Positions 7,518 to 17,337 of a DNA stretch of 64,000 nucleotides are shown piece after piece; the stretch's first letter is position 1; each line of letters begins with the position of its first letter. The notes below the pieces were generated by a model. It saw nothing but the letters and a program-made list of their open reading frames with translations, made no database searches and had not been told where the DNA came from. A program made the translations under genes and the position numbers. The stretch is from JAAYUD01 sp963676865 (GTDB taxonomy: Bacteria > Bacteroidota > Bacteroidia > Bacteroidales > Bacteroidaceae): contig CAXXSS010000001.1 of assembly GCA_963676865.2 (NCBI GenBank), positions 434,001 through 498,000 of the forward strand, written 5' to 3'.

Positions 7518-10500
7518 TTAAAATCTAACATTTACACCAAACATAAAACTTCTTGCAATAGGATAGTTCCACCATTGTACGCCGTCGGAGCCAATTCCTG
7601 CAGGATCGAAACCACGATAGTTCTTTGCTGTAAAGGTGTACAAATTCTCAGCATCCATAAAAAGTCTCACTTTATTAATGAAAGTACCTTCGAGCAATGA
7701 AGAAGGCAATGTATAGCCTATGCTCAATGAACGAATTTTCAGATAATCGCCATCCATCAAGAAACGAGAAGAATGGTTATCTGCGGTACCAGCAGCTGCT
7801 GTCAGACGAGGTACATCTGTTATATCACCGGCTTTCTTCCAACGATGATCATAGACATAATTGGTATAGTTGTTATAAAATGAAGCACCGGTCTGTTCGT
7901 CGTAACGAAGGTTGCTGCCATATATTTTACCTCCCAGAGCATAATTCATCTGAAGAGCTAAATCAAAACCTTTCCATGCAAAATTGGTTGAGAAAGAACC
8001 GATAAACTTAGGATTGGCAGAGCCCAAATAACGTTTTGCCGCTTTATTGTAATCGGTTGTCGTTTGGTCACCGGTTGCATTCAAATACCATAAGCCTGCG
8101 CCGGTTTGGGGATCAACTCCCGCCCACTCTTTCATTTTAAATTGATTAAGCGGATGGCCCACCTCAGTAATCTGTATACGTGTTTCAATAGGATTGTCTG
8201 TACTCAATTTAACTACCTTATTCTTATTATAGGAGCCATTGAAAGTAACATCCCAAGAAAGATCTTTCGCTTTCAGAATAACAGCATTCACTGTCAGCTC
8301 GACACCCTTATTGGATAGTTTACCCACATTCTGATAAATAGAACTTAACCCAGTAGTAAACGAAAGAGGCACTGCAAATACCATGTGCTTTGTTTGATGA
8401 TCGTAATAATCGAAAGTGATATTTATACGATCAAAAAGAGTCATATCAAGCCCTACATTGAATTTATCCGTTTCCTCCCATTTCAAATTGCTATTGCCAA
8501 ACTGAGAATGGGCACTACCCGGCACTCCATTATAATTGTACCCGTAATCAAATAAATCGGAGGCTGCATACCAGCCGCTACCCACCTCTTGATTACCGGT
8601 AGTACCGTAACTTGCACGAAATGATAAATTACTTAACCAATCTTTAGTAGATTCCATGAACTTCTCACTGGATATTCTATATTTGGCACCGGCCGACCAG
8701 AATGCTGACCAACGATGACCGGCCGCAAAACGCGAAGAACCGTCAAAACGATAACTACCCGACAGGTAATACTTGTTATCATAGTCGTATTGGGCATTAC
8801 CGAAAAATGACGATAACTTCAAATCACTGTTTAAAGTCGAAACAGAGCTGGGAACAGCAGCCAAGGCTACATCATTCTTATCCTGCACCGGATAATTCGA
8901 ACCTGACAAATAAGCAGTCTTCAAATGTCTTGTTTGACCTTCTTGACCAACAAGCAGATTCAGATGATGAATATTATTAAAGGTATGAATATAATTCAAT
9001 GTATTGGTGGTAGTAATTAGAGTACGAGTTGTATTACCATTCTCACCAGAACCATTATAATCAGCTCCTTCAGGATCCAGAAATGACATATATCCGAATT
9101 CGTCAATCAAGTAAGCATCCACACCAAAGCGACTCATAAAGAATAAGTCCGGAGTGAAATTTACTTGTAAGTACGGGCTTACTAAAACTCGATATTGTTT
9201 GGCAAGTGATTTATCGCCATCCTTACTACGAAGAGCTACAGGGTTATATCCCGTAGGTGTATTGAAGTTCCATGAGCCATCTTGATTATAAACAGGATTC
9301 ATCGGATTCATCATGTAAACCTGAGTGAGCGGATCGCTATAATAACCGCCACTAACACCCATATTGGTTTCGGTATACGACAGATTGGTATTGAACCCAT
9401 ACTTCACAAACTTTGATGGCGCCTGATCCATATTGTAACGGAACGAATAACGTTTCAAGTCCTTGCCTTTCATCAATGATTTCTGATTATCATAACCGAA
9501 AGAAGCATAATAGACGGGAGCAGTACCGTTGGCACCTCCACCCGAAATATCAAAGCCGTACGATTGAGTCAATCCCTTACGGGTAACTTCTTTCATCCAA
9601 TCGGTATTATAGCCATACTTTTCGGCAGCTGCTACCCAACCACCGGTGAAATCATCATAAAATTGTTTAGCGGCAGCAGGTGTATTGTCATAACCACTAG
9701 ACCCCATGTTTGATTTGTCACCATTGTCTGCATAGTCATTGAGTAGGGCTTCGGTAGCCAATTCAATATTTTTTGCAGTACCTACCAATTTATATCTATT
9801 GGTATAAGAAGGCAATTCGTCGAAGCCCATTTTAGCGGTGACATTAATAACGGGTTTACCTGACTGTCCACGCTTTGTCGTGATAACAATAACACCATTG
9901 GCAGCTCTAGCTCCATAGATAGAAGTGGCTGTAGCATCCTTCAATACCGTAATCGTTGCAATATCAGAAGCGTTCAAGGTTGATAGCGGACTCGTTTCCT
10001 GTCCCTCATCAGCACGGATACCAACCGCATCATTATCGAATGGAACACCATCTATAACATAGAGTGGTTGAGTTCCGGAATTAATGGAATTGATACCACG
10101 AATGAAAATAGAAGCAGGAGCACCAGGCTGCCCAGACCCAATATTCATCTGCAAGCCAGGGACTACACCTTCTAATGATTTAATGGGGTTTGCATCGTTT
10201 CGATTTCCTATCTGCTTCTCGCCGATAGTATTAGCCGCGCCGGTAAAGGCTGCTTTCTTTGTTACACCATAACCGGTAACAACAACTTCGTTCAGAGTTT
10301 GTGTATTGCTCTGTAGTGTCACTTTCACAAAGTTTGAAGCTCTCACTTCTTTTGTCGTCATTCCGATATACGAAATGACTAGAGTGACATTGTAACTCGG
10401 CGCTTGGAGTGTAAAATTACCATTTACATCTGTTGCAGCACCCACTTTAGAACCTTTCACAATGACAGAAGCCCCTACTATAGGTTCGCCATCGTCTGCA

Positions 10501-10598
10501 CCCAGAACGATACCGCTCACCTTGACTTGAGCTTGCGCCATTGTGCCGCTCATCATTGTTATCCAACAAATGATGAGCAACAAAAACTTTTTACTCAT
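7518..10598 (-). CDS. SusC/RagA-family TonB-dependent transporter
   Basis: 1026 residues. Order: signal peptide (cleavage after AQA near 24), carboxypeptidase-D-like domain (about 25-105), TonB plug with the SusC/RagA signatures LYVIDGVPFD and YGARAANGVIVITTKRG, then a 22-strand barrel ending in the outer-membrane-type FGVNVRF. It imports a ligand captured by the SusD lid, driven by TonB/ExbBD. Pairs with the SusD at 6067. The alpha/beta hydrolase at 11450 is divergently transcribed. A promoter is visible at 10633-10661. Substrate unknown; no extracytoplasmic sigma factor is nearby. Confidence 0.95.
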   Translation of the reverse strand: MSKKFLLLIICWITMMSGTMAQAQVKVSGIVLGADDGEPIVGASVIVKGSKVGAATDVNGNFTLQAPSYNVTLVISYIGMTTKEVRASNFVKVTLQSNTQTLNEVVVTGYGVTKKAAFTGAANTIGEKQIGNRNDANPIKSLEGVVPGLQMNIGSGQPGAPASIFIRGINSINSGTQPLYVIDGVPFDNDAVGIRADEGQETSPLSTLNASDIATITVLKDATATSIYGARAANGVIVITTKRGQSGKPVINVTAKMGFDELPSYTNRYKLVGTAKNIELATEALLNDYADNGDKSNMGSSGYDNTPAAAKQFYDDFTGGWVAAAEKYGYNTDWMKEVTRKGLTQSYGFDISGGGANGTAPVYYASFGYDNQKSLMKGKDLKRYSFRYNMDQAPSKFVKYGFNTNLSYTETNMGVSGGYYSDPLTQVYMMNPMNPVYNQDGSWNFNTPTGYNPVALRSKDGDKSLAKQYRVLVSPYLQVNFTPDLFFMSRFGVDAYLIDEFGYMSFLDPEGADYNGSGENGNTTRTLITTTNTLNYIHTFNNIHHLNLLVGQEGQTRHLKTAYLSGSNYPVQDKNDVALAAVPSSVSTLNSDLKLSSFFGNAQYDYDNKYYLSGSYRFDGSSRFAAGHRWSAFWSAGAKYRISSEKFMESTKDWLSNLSFRASYGTTGNQEVGSGWYAASDLFDYGYNYNGVPGSAHSQFGNSNLKWEETDKFNVGLDMTLFDRINITFDYYDHQTKHMVFAVPLSFTTGLSSIYQNVGKLSNKGVELTVNAVILKAKDLSWDVTFNGSYNKNKVVKLSTDNPIETRIQITEVGHPLNQFKMKEWAGVDPQTGAGLWYLNATGDQTTTDYNKAAKRYLGSANPKFIGSFSTNFAWKGFDLALQMNYALGGKIYGSNLRYDEQTGASFYNNYTNYVYDHRWKKAGDITDVPRLTAAAGTADNHSSRFLMDGDYLKIRSLSIGYTLPSSLLEGTFINKVRLFMDAENLYTFTAKNYRGFDPAGIGSDGVQWWNYPIARSFMFGVNVRF

Positions 10599-10632
10599 AA
10601 ATCTCTCTCTCTTAAAAATATTAATACGGATG

Positions 10633-10661
10633 CAAATGTATAAAATTATAATAAAAACAAA
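10633..10661 (-). promoter_or_regulatory. Promoter of the first susCD operon
   Basis: Minus-strand TTTG (10658-10661), a 17-bp gap and TACATTTG (10633-10640) match the Bacteroidetes -33/-7 pattern. The predicted 5' UTR is about 28 nt. Confidence 0.6.
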
Positions 10662-11106
10662 ATCATTTCGATAATATTTTTATCACAATATAGTAATATT
10701 GATACCATATGCAAAATAAATACAATCATAATAACATAATAAATGAATATTAATCTCATTTTGTTATCATACAAACTATATTCATCAATCAATATTCACC
10801 GGAATGAACAATATCTATATTCGAAGGCCAAATATATGATACGTTACAAAAAATCAGTAATGAACGAACCTACTCAGAGCAAGATATTATCTACAGACTT
10901 CATTCTGGACGCCCACATAGGCATCCAGCTATATTTAAAAGTCCGAAGCATACAATTCCTTTTGTTCACTTCATATCTTTTACTATACCATAAGGCATTA
11001 GTCTTTATCGGAAAAGGTAGATAAGCTGATGCCATACGTCACTATTATTTTTTACATAAAGTCGTTTTCTACAAAACAACAGGTAGTATTTATAGTCTCA
11101 CTAATG
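10662..11106. other. Intergenic, no gene recognised
   Basis: A 93-codon open frame here lacks a signal, family motif or normal composition and is considered chance. A 9-bp imperfect hairpin is at 10905-10928 (CTGGACGCC / GGCATCCAG). Confidence 0.45.
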
Positions 11107-11178
11107 TGGGACGTGTGTACCACTAGTATGAGACATGCGTACCACCATTGTGAGACGCACGAACCACAATAGTGGGAT
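11107..11178. repeat. 22-bp phased repeat array, copy E
   Basis: GGGAC/GAGAC-type boxes recur at 11108, 11130, 11152 and 11174, a strict 22-bp period over about 3.3 units. Each unit carries an ACCAC segment near its end, so units have GTGG...CCAC or TGTG...CACA dyads. It lies in the divergent region between the first susC and the hydrolase at 11450, about 220 bp before the hydrolase promoter. Confidence 0.7.
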
Positions 11179-11388
11179 GATATAAACAAACAGACGAGCT
11201 TTTTAAATCGTCCTTTTGTTTTTATAAAATCATACGAAAGTATTAAAAGATAACTGCTTAAGTTATAGCAACGCTGCTAACCTCCTCGCTAATCAGCAAA
11301 AGAATCATGGTGCAATCAAGTTCTTATTGCGTATTGAATGCATCTTTCTACGAAAAAGACATGAAATGATTCTTTTTGTAAATAGATA

Positions 11389-11419
11389 TTGTTTTATTTC
11401 TTTCTTATCTATATCTTTG
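11389..11419 (+). promoter_or_regulatory. Promoter of the alpha/beta hydrolase gene
   Basis: TTG at 11389-11391, a 20-bp gap and TATCTTTG at 11412-11419. Transcription from here starts after the upstream in-frame ATG at 11327, which supports the ATG at 11450 as the true start. Confidence 0.65.
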
Positions 11420-11449
11420 CCACAATCAATTACTCATAATTACAAAAGA

Positions 11450-12832
11450 ATGAAAAGACATTTATACTTGCTGTTACTCGTATTTTCCATCTCGATTGGA
11501 GCACAAAACATATCAGGATCATGGTCGGGCGCGATGGACGTTGGTGCCAGCAAACTAAATATCACCTTCAATCTATCGAAAGACAATAACGGTAAGGATG
11601 TCTGTACAATGGATGTACCGGATCAGATGAAGAAAAATATACCCACCGAGCTTATTTTACTTTCGGCAGATTCGCTCAAGTTAAAGATACCGGCATTGGG
11701 TGTCTTATACGAAGGATGCCTCAAAGATGGAATAATTAAAGGTACATTTACTCAAGCAATCTATACGTTGCAACTCGACTTAAAACCCGGCAAGCCCTTA
11801 TTCAGAAGGCCGCAAACTCCACAGCCTCCTTTCGCATACCACACAGAAGAAGTCTATTTCACCAATACTGAAGACAATGCCAAACTGTGCGGCACCCTCA
11901 CCTACCCCATCGGATATGACAAAATGAAAAAGAGATCTGTACCGGTAGTACTCATGGTAACAGGCAGCGGACTCCAAAATAGAGACGAAGAGCTATTTGA
12001 CCATAAACCTTTTTTAGTCATCGCCGACTTTTTAGCTAAAAACGGTATTGCATCACTTCGTTTCGACGACCGCACAATGGGCAAATCAACGGGTGATGTC
12101 AAAAATGCCACGACCTACAATTTCATGAAGGACGCAGCAGCAGGCCTTAATTACTTGCGCCAAAGAAAAGAATTTGGCAAAGTAGGCGCAATGGGACATA
12201 GCGAAGGAGGCACCATATCGTTTATGTTGGGTGGGCGACAAAAGACAGACTTCATCATCAGCCTTGCCGGTACCGGTGTCAGAGGAGACAGTGTTTTGGT
12301 ATCACAAAATAGGATAGCCATGCAACAAGTTAATGTTCCTTCGCAAAATATAAATGATTATTGCAATGTATTGAAAAAAGTCTATCAATATAAGATCGAT
12401 AGCAGAGCAAAGGTTTATAAAAGCACAGATAACCCAGAAGCTGTAGTCGACCAAATAATCAACGAAGTGAAAGCCAATCTACCTTCAGCGCAAAGAGCAA
12501 ATATCATAAACATACTGAATATGCAGAACCCATGGATCAACTTTTTTATAACTTACGATCCATGTTACGACATATCAAAGACCAAATGCCCCGTTATGGC
12601 TGTCAATGGTAGTCTTGACTCTCAAGTGATGCCTCAGTACAATTTAGAGACGATAAAAAGACTTCTACCTCCAAACAAGAAGAATATAATAAAAGAATAT
12701 AAAGGGTTAAATCATTTGTTTCAGCATTGCACTACCGGAGCCTTTTCGGAATACAATAAAATAGAAGAGACATTTGCCCCTGAAGTACTACAAGATATGG
12801 TCGGATGGATAAGATCTATAGCGATAAATTAA
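11450..12832 (+). CDS. Secreted alpha/beta hydrolase
   Basis: The 460-residue form starting at 11450 begins with a signal peptide (MKRHLYLLLLVFSISIGAQ); an extension to 11327 would bury it and precedes the promoter. An N-terminal beta-rich domain (about 20-130) precedes an alpha/beta hydrolase domain with nucleophile elbow GHSEGG, a late Asp in NGSLDSQVMP and His in GLNHLFQ, a full Ser-Asp-His triad. Proteins of this layout act as periplasmic esterases or peptidases. Divergent from the first susCD pair, possibly processing its substrate. Family good, substrate unknown. Confidence 0.85.
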   Translation: MKRHLYLLLLVFSISIGAQNISGSWSGAMDVGASKLNITFNLSKDNNGKDVCTMDVPDQMKKNIPTELILLSADSLKLKIPALGVLYEGCLKDGIIKGTFTQAIYTLQLDLKPGKPLFRRPQTPQPPFAYHTEEVYFTNTEDNAKLCGTLTYPIGYDKMKKRSVPVVLMVTGSGLQNRDEELFDHKPFLVIADFLAKNGIASLRFDDRTMGKSTGDVKNATTYNFMKDAAAGLNYLRQRKEFGKVGAMGHSEGGTISFMLGGRQKTDFIISLAGTGVRGDSVLVSQNRIAMQQVNVPSQNINDYCNVLKKVYQYKIDSRAKVYKSTDNPEAVVDQIINEVKANLPSAQRANIINILNMQNPWINFFITYDPCYDISKTKCPVMAVNGSLDSQVMPQYNLETIKRLLPPNKKNIIKEYKGLNHLFQHCTTGAFSEYNKIEETFAPEVLQDMVGWIRSIAIN

Positions 12833-12895
12833 AAGACGAATATTATTCCTCAAACAACAAAAGCAATTAGCCTAAAAGATTTACGAATCTTTCGC

Positions 12896-13771
12896 TTATT
12901 CATTTAATAGTATATCGGCAAGTTCCTTAGCCATCTTTTTCTTATAGCCTCCTTTAGGCCATAGAATGGATGCCCTCATCAATCCACTCCTTTCTACTAA
13001 AGGTACAGCTTTCAAAAAAGGATTACCGAGAACACTATTTTGGGTGAGGATCGAAACCCATTGACTATGATAAAGAACTTGAGTTATCATACTAATTTCA
13101 TTGACCTCTATTGTAGGATTTAAAGCAAATCCTTTCCGGCTCAACAAATTGTCCAATAGCTTCCGAGTATGTAGATCGGAAGTTGGAAGAATGAGAGGAT
13201 AATTTGCCAGCTCTTCCAAAGAGATAGAATCGACAGATGCAAGCGGATGTTCCCTATCCAATATAGCACAGAGAGGAGAATGAAAAAGGTCGACCCCTTC
13301 GATCGAGGGATCCAATGGAGCAGGACGATAAGTAATAGCAAAATCCATCTTATTGTTCTTCACGCTTTCCAATATTTCAGAGATAGAAGTGCTATACGAA
13401 ACACGTATCTTGACCTGTGGAAACCGATGAGAAAACAAAGAAAGCCCATGAACCAAAGTAGAGCAAAGGCTATAAGTGACGCCGATATGAAGATCGCAAA
13501 GATAAATCTGCTGCATGTCGCGCAATTTTTGTATTCCTTCTTCTGCATGCCGTATGGTCTGAATGGCATTAGGAAGAAAGAGCTTACCGGCTTCGTTCAA
13601 ATAAAGCCGATGTCCAATACGGTCAAAAAGCTGCACACCAAGTTCATGTTCCATCTTCGCTATACTTTGAGACAAGGTACTCTGCGTGATAAACAGATGT
13701 TTAGCCGCTTCTGTAAAATTCAATACTTCGGCTAGTTTGATAAAATATTTAAGTTGAGTAAAGTCTATCAT
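12896..13771 (-). CDS. LysR-family transcriptional regulator
   Basis: 291 residues. The N-terminal winged helix (about 1-60) reads FTEAAKHLFITQSTLSQSIAKMEHELGVQLFDR, the LysR signature, followed by a periplasmic-binding-like effector domain (about 90-290). LysR regulators typically control the divergent neighbour, here the membrane-kinase fusion gene at 13868, 96 bp away. A TTAAT-TCT-ATTAA dyad lies at 13771-13783 in the shared region and could be part of an operator. Effector unknown. Confidence 0.92.
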   Translation of the reverse strand: MIDFTQLKYFIKLAEVLNFTEAAKHLFITQSTLSQSIAKMEHELGVQLFDRIGHRLYLNEAGKLFLPNAIQTIRHAEEGIQKLRDMQQIYLCDLHIGVTYSLCSTLVHGLSLFSHRFPQVKIRVSYSTSISEILESVKNNKMDFAITYRPAPLDPSIEGVDLFHSPLCAILDREHPLASVDSISLEELANYPLILPTSDLHTRKLLDNLLSRKGFALNPTIEVNEISMITQVLYHSQWVSILTQNSVLGNPFLKAVPLVERSGLMRASILWPKGGYKKKMAKELADILLNE

Positions 13772-13838
13772 TAATTCTATTAATTATATCCATCGAAATT
13801 ATTAATAAAACAAATATATATAATAATTCTGAAAGCCG

Positions 13839-13846
13839 TACCTTTG
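13839..13846 (+). promoter_or_regulatory. -7 box for the membrane/kinase fusion gene
   Basis: TACCTTTG, 21 bp before the ATG at 13868. No clear -33 box, consistent with activator dependence on the divergent LysR protein. Confidence 0.5.
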
Positions 13847-13867
13847 CCGCCGAAAAAATAAAAATAA

Positions 13868-15211
13868 ATGGAAAAGATAAAGGCAAGAAGTTACCAAGAA
13901 CTATTAAGACGCTATGTCGCATTTGTTTTCGTGTTATTTATCATTGCATTCGGCACTTCATTGTCTATTCGAGCAAACCTAGGTTCCTCTCCCATATCGT
14001 GCCCTCCTTATGTATTAAGCCGCATTCCTTATACAAAATACTCCATGGGTTTTTATGTATTCTGCATGCATATCTTCTTTGTTTTATCACAAATAGCCAT
14101 GCTCCGTAAGAATTTCAAGAAGATACAACTTCTACAATTGGGCGTTAGCTTGCTATTCGGAGTATATACAGATTTGACTATGTGGATTACAAGCTTTATA
14201 CAGTTTGACGATAGCCTATTAGGGTATTCATTACGCTGGTTACAACTTATCATAGGTGGTTCCATATTAGCCTACGGCATTGCAATGGAAGTTCGTTGCG
14301 ATGTACTATTGTTGCCTGGTGAAGGTTTTCCTCTTACTATTTCGAAAGTAACGCACATTGATTTCGGTAAAGTCAAAATATGTTCAGATACCGGTTTGGT
14401 AATGGTCGGTATTGTCTTTTGCTTAGCCTTCTTTGGTAAATGGAGATGGGAACTTATTGGTATCGGGACTTTATTTTCGACTTTCTTTGTTGGATATATG
14501 GTACGCAAATTCAGCCACAACATTAGTTGGCTCGATAAAATCATTATACCAAATTCAGAATCATTCGAACAGCCAGAGGCCTGCCTCGAAAAGGCAAAAG
14601 AGCCTCTTGTCATTACCATCTCTCGCCAATATGGGAGTGGCGGACACGAAATAGGAGAAAAGTTAGCAAAAAGACTTGGATGCAAATTATACGATAAGAA
14701 AATCATAGATAAAACAGCAGAAGAGCTTGGCCTTACCTATGAATACGTAAGCGAAAAAGAGCAGAATATCAGCACTGGACAATTGCTCGAGCTCATTTTA
14801 ACCGACAAGAGTGTGCCAAAGTCGATGTACTTATCTACCGAAGACGCCATATTCGTATCGCAAAGCTCTACCATAAAACGAATAGCCGAACAAGAAGATT
14901 GCATAATCATTGGGCGTTGTGCCAATTGGATATTGAAAGATAGACCAAACTGTTTTAAAGTATTCATTTATTCAGATATGGACTTTGCAAGTAAAAGAGT
15001 TGCAGAAGAACATCACATCTCCAAAGAAAAAGCCCAAATAATGATCAATCAAACGAATAAACAAAGGACAAACCATTATTGGGAATATACCGGAGAAAGA
15101 TGGACAGATGCACGACATTACGATCTTGTCATCAACACTTCTAAAATAGGAATAGAAGAAGCAGTAAAACTTATCGATAATATGGCAAATAATACTCCTA
15201 TCTTACCTTAA
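13868..15211 (+). CDS. YczE/YitT-like membrane protein fused to a cytidylate-kinase-like domain
   Basis: 447 residues in two parts. Residues 15-215 have about five membrane helices and the small-residue start FGTSLSIRANLGSSPISCPPYVLS seen in the YczE/DUF6198 group. Residues 246-440 are a cytoplasmic kinase-like domain starting VITISRQYGSGGHEIGEKLAKRL, the variant P-loop of the cytidylate-kinase-like family, with GRCANWIL and later helices. One reading frame joins them with no sign of a sequencing break. The substrate of either half is unknown. The fusion suggests a membrane transporter or sensor coupled to nucleotide phosphorylation or sensing. Divergent LysR gene is the probable regulator. 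Confidence 0.8.
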   Translation: MEKIKARSYQELLRRYVAFVFVLFIIAFGTSLSIRANLGSSPISCPPYVLSRIPYTKYSMGFYVFCMHIFFVLSQIAMLRKNFKKIQLLQLGVSLLFGVYTDLTMWITSFIQFDDSLLGYSLRWLQLIIGGSILAYGIAMEVRCDVLLLPGEGFPLTISKVTHIDFGKVKICSDTGLVMVGIVFCLAFFGKWRWELIGIGTLFSTFFVGYMVRKFSHNISWLDKIIIPNSESFEQPEACLEKAKEPLVITISRQYGSGGHEIGEKLAKRLGCKLYDKKIIDKTAEELGLTYEYVSEKEQNISTGQLLELILTDKSVPKSMYLSTEDAIFVSQSSTIKRIAEQEDCIIIGRCANWILKDRPNCFKVFIYSDMDFASKRVAEEHHISKEKAQIMINQTNKQRTNHYWEYTGERWTDARHYDLVINTSKIGIEEAVKLIDNMANNTPILP

Positions 15212-15260
15212 GGACTTTCTCTAATGCAGCAACAAAAGACACCATATCTTTTTGTAACAA

Positions 15261-16121
15261 TTAATGCAATAAGGACAACCAATCTCCAAGTTCGTTCAAA
15301 TCATGGGCTATAATAGTAGGTTTACTGTCCGACTCTCGAACAATATCCAGCGTTGTTTCTCCAGACAGAACCAATATACCGGGGCTTCCTGCATTCAAAG
15401 CAGTTTTGACATCGGTATAAATACGATCTCCCACTACTGCCACCTCTTCTGGCTTCAAGTTTAATTTTTCCATGATGCAATAAAGCATACGTGGATCGGG
15501 CTTACCTATTACAACATCAGGATTTCGACCCGTGGCATACGCCAAGCAGCTAATCAAAGAACCACAATCTACCAATACGGTGGGTTGGTCGGTTGGGCAA
15601 ACTCTATCTGGATTTGTAGCAAGATATGGTGTACCTTGAGAGATCCACCATGCAGCACGGCAAAGCCGAGGATAGGTCAGTGATTTATCAAAGCTTACCA
15701 ATACGGCATCCGGAATATCGGTAGCATCTTCACGAGTAGAAACAAATCCCGCCTTTTCAAATTCATGAATCATGCTGGGAGTGCCCAATATAAATAATCT
15801 CTTAAAATCAGGATGATGCAGCTTAATGTAATCGATAGTAGCTTGCGCAGACGTATACATTTCATTCAATGAGGCAGGAATCCCCATCTCCAATAAATGA
15901 TTCACATAATCTTCGGCACTTTTAGTGGGATTATTAGTAAGAAATGAATAACTGATATCCCATTTTTTCAGATTATTCAAAAAAGGGACTGTAAAGGGAA
16001 ACAATGTATTACCATTATAGATTGTCCCATCCATATCGAGAGCTATATGACGTATTTTCGATAATACGGCATTACGCTCACTTTCGGTCTGCACAACCAT
16101 TTGCTTTTTATCTATCACCAT
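15261..16121 (-). CDS. HAD-IIA phosphatase (NagD-like)
   Basis: About 286 residues. Motif I is LDMDGTIYNG, motif II TNNPTKS, and motifs III/IV are GKPDP and VVGDRIYTDVKTALNAG, defining the HAD-IIA group that includes NagD, 4-nitrophenyl phosphatase and glycerol-3-phosphate/phosphoglycolate phosphatases. Start is uncertain (16175, 16121 or 16100). It is the last gene of a minus-strand run (DeoR, SGNH hydrolase, antiporter) that faces glpABC in function, so a sugar- or glycerol-phosphate substrate is plausible but inferred. Confidence 0.87.
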   Translation of the reverse strand: MVIDKKQMVVQTESERNAVLSKIRHIALDMDGTIYNGNTLFPFTVPFLNNLKKWDISYSFLTNNPTKSAEDYVNHLLEMGIPASLNEMYTSAQATIDYIKLHHPDFKRLFILGTPSMIHEFEKAGFVSTREDATDIPDAVLVSFDKSLTYPRLCRAAWWISQGTPYLATNPDRVCPTDQPTVLVDCGSLISCLAYATGRNPDVVIGKPDPRMLYCIMEKLNLKPEEVAVVGDRIYTDVKTALNAGSPGILVLSGETTLDIVRESDSKPTIIAHDLNELGDWLSLLH

Positions 16122-16237
16122 TATTATATTTATCCATCCGCTTTCTCTGCGGTAGTAAAACTTACTCAGAGGCAAAAAAGTCTTAAACAGACATTTTCCA
16201 CCTCTAACAAAACTAACACACTCGTATCGTTTTGAAA

Positions 16238-17317
16238 TTACTCTATATGATACTTTTTCAAAATTGTTAATAAAAGAGGCTCTATTGTCTTAGCCCACCG
16301 ATAGTAACCAAGTGCCGAAGGATGAATGCCGTCTGTAGAAGTAACATGATCGTCTCCCGTATAATTTTCAGGGTTGATGAAATAGATATTTCTATCCCGT
16401 TTCATTGCTTCTTTCACAACTTTCTCTGCCATATCCATTTTGTCTTGTTCATAACGGTCGGCACGCTTATCAAAATTACGTTCTTCACGATAAATAGTCT
16501 GCATAAAAATAAGAGGAGTTGTAGGATGAGATACCCTAATCGTTTTGACAAACGAATCAAATCGTTCTTCTATCTCTTTGGCCGAAGGGTTGGAAAAGGC
16601 ATCAAAGATGAAAGCATCAGCGTCGGCATCAGCCAATACGCGAGCAAAAGACTGCTGCAATTTGGAGTTTCCACTAACGCCCAAGTTCATTATGTATAGA
16701 CCTGTATCACGCTCTACCATCAAAGGATAACTCATTCCCGACCGATTGGCCGAAGTTCCATGAGTAAAGCTAGACCCGAAAATAATAATACGATGACGAA
16801 AAGGATTGGACAAAGATTCGATGTCCGCTTGTTCATCAATACCAATTTTAATGGAATCGATGACACTAAAAGCAGGTAAATACAAGAGACACTCCTTCTG
16901 AGAGGTATCCATATTGCTGATCAATGGTAGCAAATTATCTTTCTCATATTTTGCCTTCGACGCAGCATAAAGCCATTCTTTATTTTTCTTAATATACAGA
17001 TCATACCCATACTGATTGATACCTGTCATATTAGCCCCGTTACCCATCGAATGAAAATAAGTATGAACTGAAATACGACTACTATTTGTCTTAAAACACA
17101 AAGCCAGTCCGGCAGCTTCTGTTACTAGAATATTCTGGTTAGGCGTGAAACCTTTGTATCGTGCAGTATCCACACGATGATACAATTGAGGAGTAGGTGT
17201 TATTTTTCCAATTAAATTAAGATTTTTGGCATCGACATAACGCATATTTGACGTTTGTGCCAACAACAAATCAGATAAACCGACAATAACACATAACAAC
17301 ACAGTTATTCGCTTCAT
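16238..17317 (-). CDS. SGNH/GDSL hydrolase with N-terminal GxDLY domain
   Basis: 359 residues from the ATG at 17317 (an upstream TTG is rejected), with a signal peptide MKRITVLLCVIVGLSDLLLAQ. The N-terminal beta domain contains YGYDLYI, the GxDLY motif. The catalytic SGNH domain has block I GSSFTHG, block II GVSGNSKLQ, and block V DGIHPSALGY with the Asp-His pair. It is an exported esterase or lipase that could deacylate lipids or sugars. It begins 20 nt after the DeoR gene and is probably co-transcribed with it. In this locus a role in removing acyl groups from glycerophospholipids is an inference. Confidence 0.87.
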   Translation of the reverse strand: MKRITVLLCVIVGLSDLLLAQTSNMRYVDAKNLNLIGKITPTPQLYHRVDTARYKGFTPNQNILVTEAAGLALCFKTNSSRISVHTYFHSMGNGANMTGINQYGYDLYIKKNKEWLYAASKAKYEKDNLLPLISNMDTSQKECLLYLPAFSVIDSIKIGIDEQADIESLSNPFRHRIIIFGSSFTHGTSANRSGMSYPLMVERDTGLYIMNLGVSGNSKLQQSFARVLADADADAFIFDAFSNPSAKEIEERFDSFVKTIRVSHPTTPLIFMQTIYREERNFDKRADRYEQDKMDMAEKVVKEAMKRDRNIYFINPENYTGDDHVTSTDGIHPSALGYYRWAKTIEPLLLTILKKYHIE

Positions 17318-17337
17318 ATACAATAAAAGGATCAATT

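Noticed and set aside
10743..11024. 93-codon frame upstream of the first susC
   Set aside because: AT-rich composition, no ribosome site or motif; probably chance.
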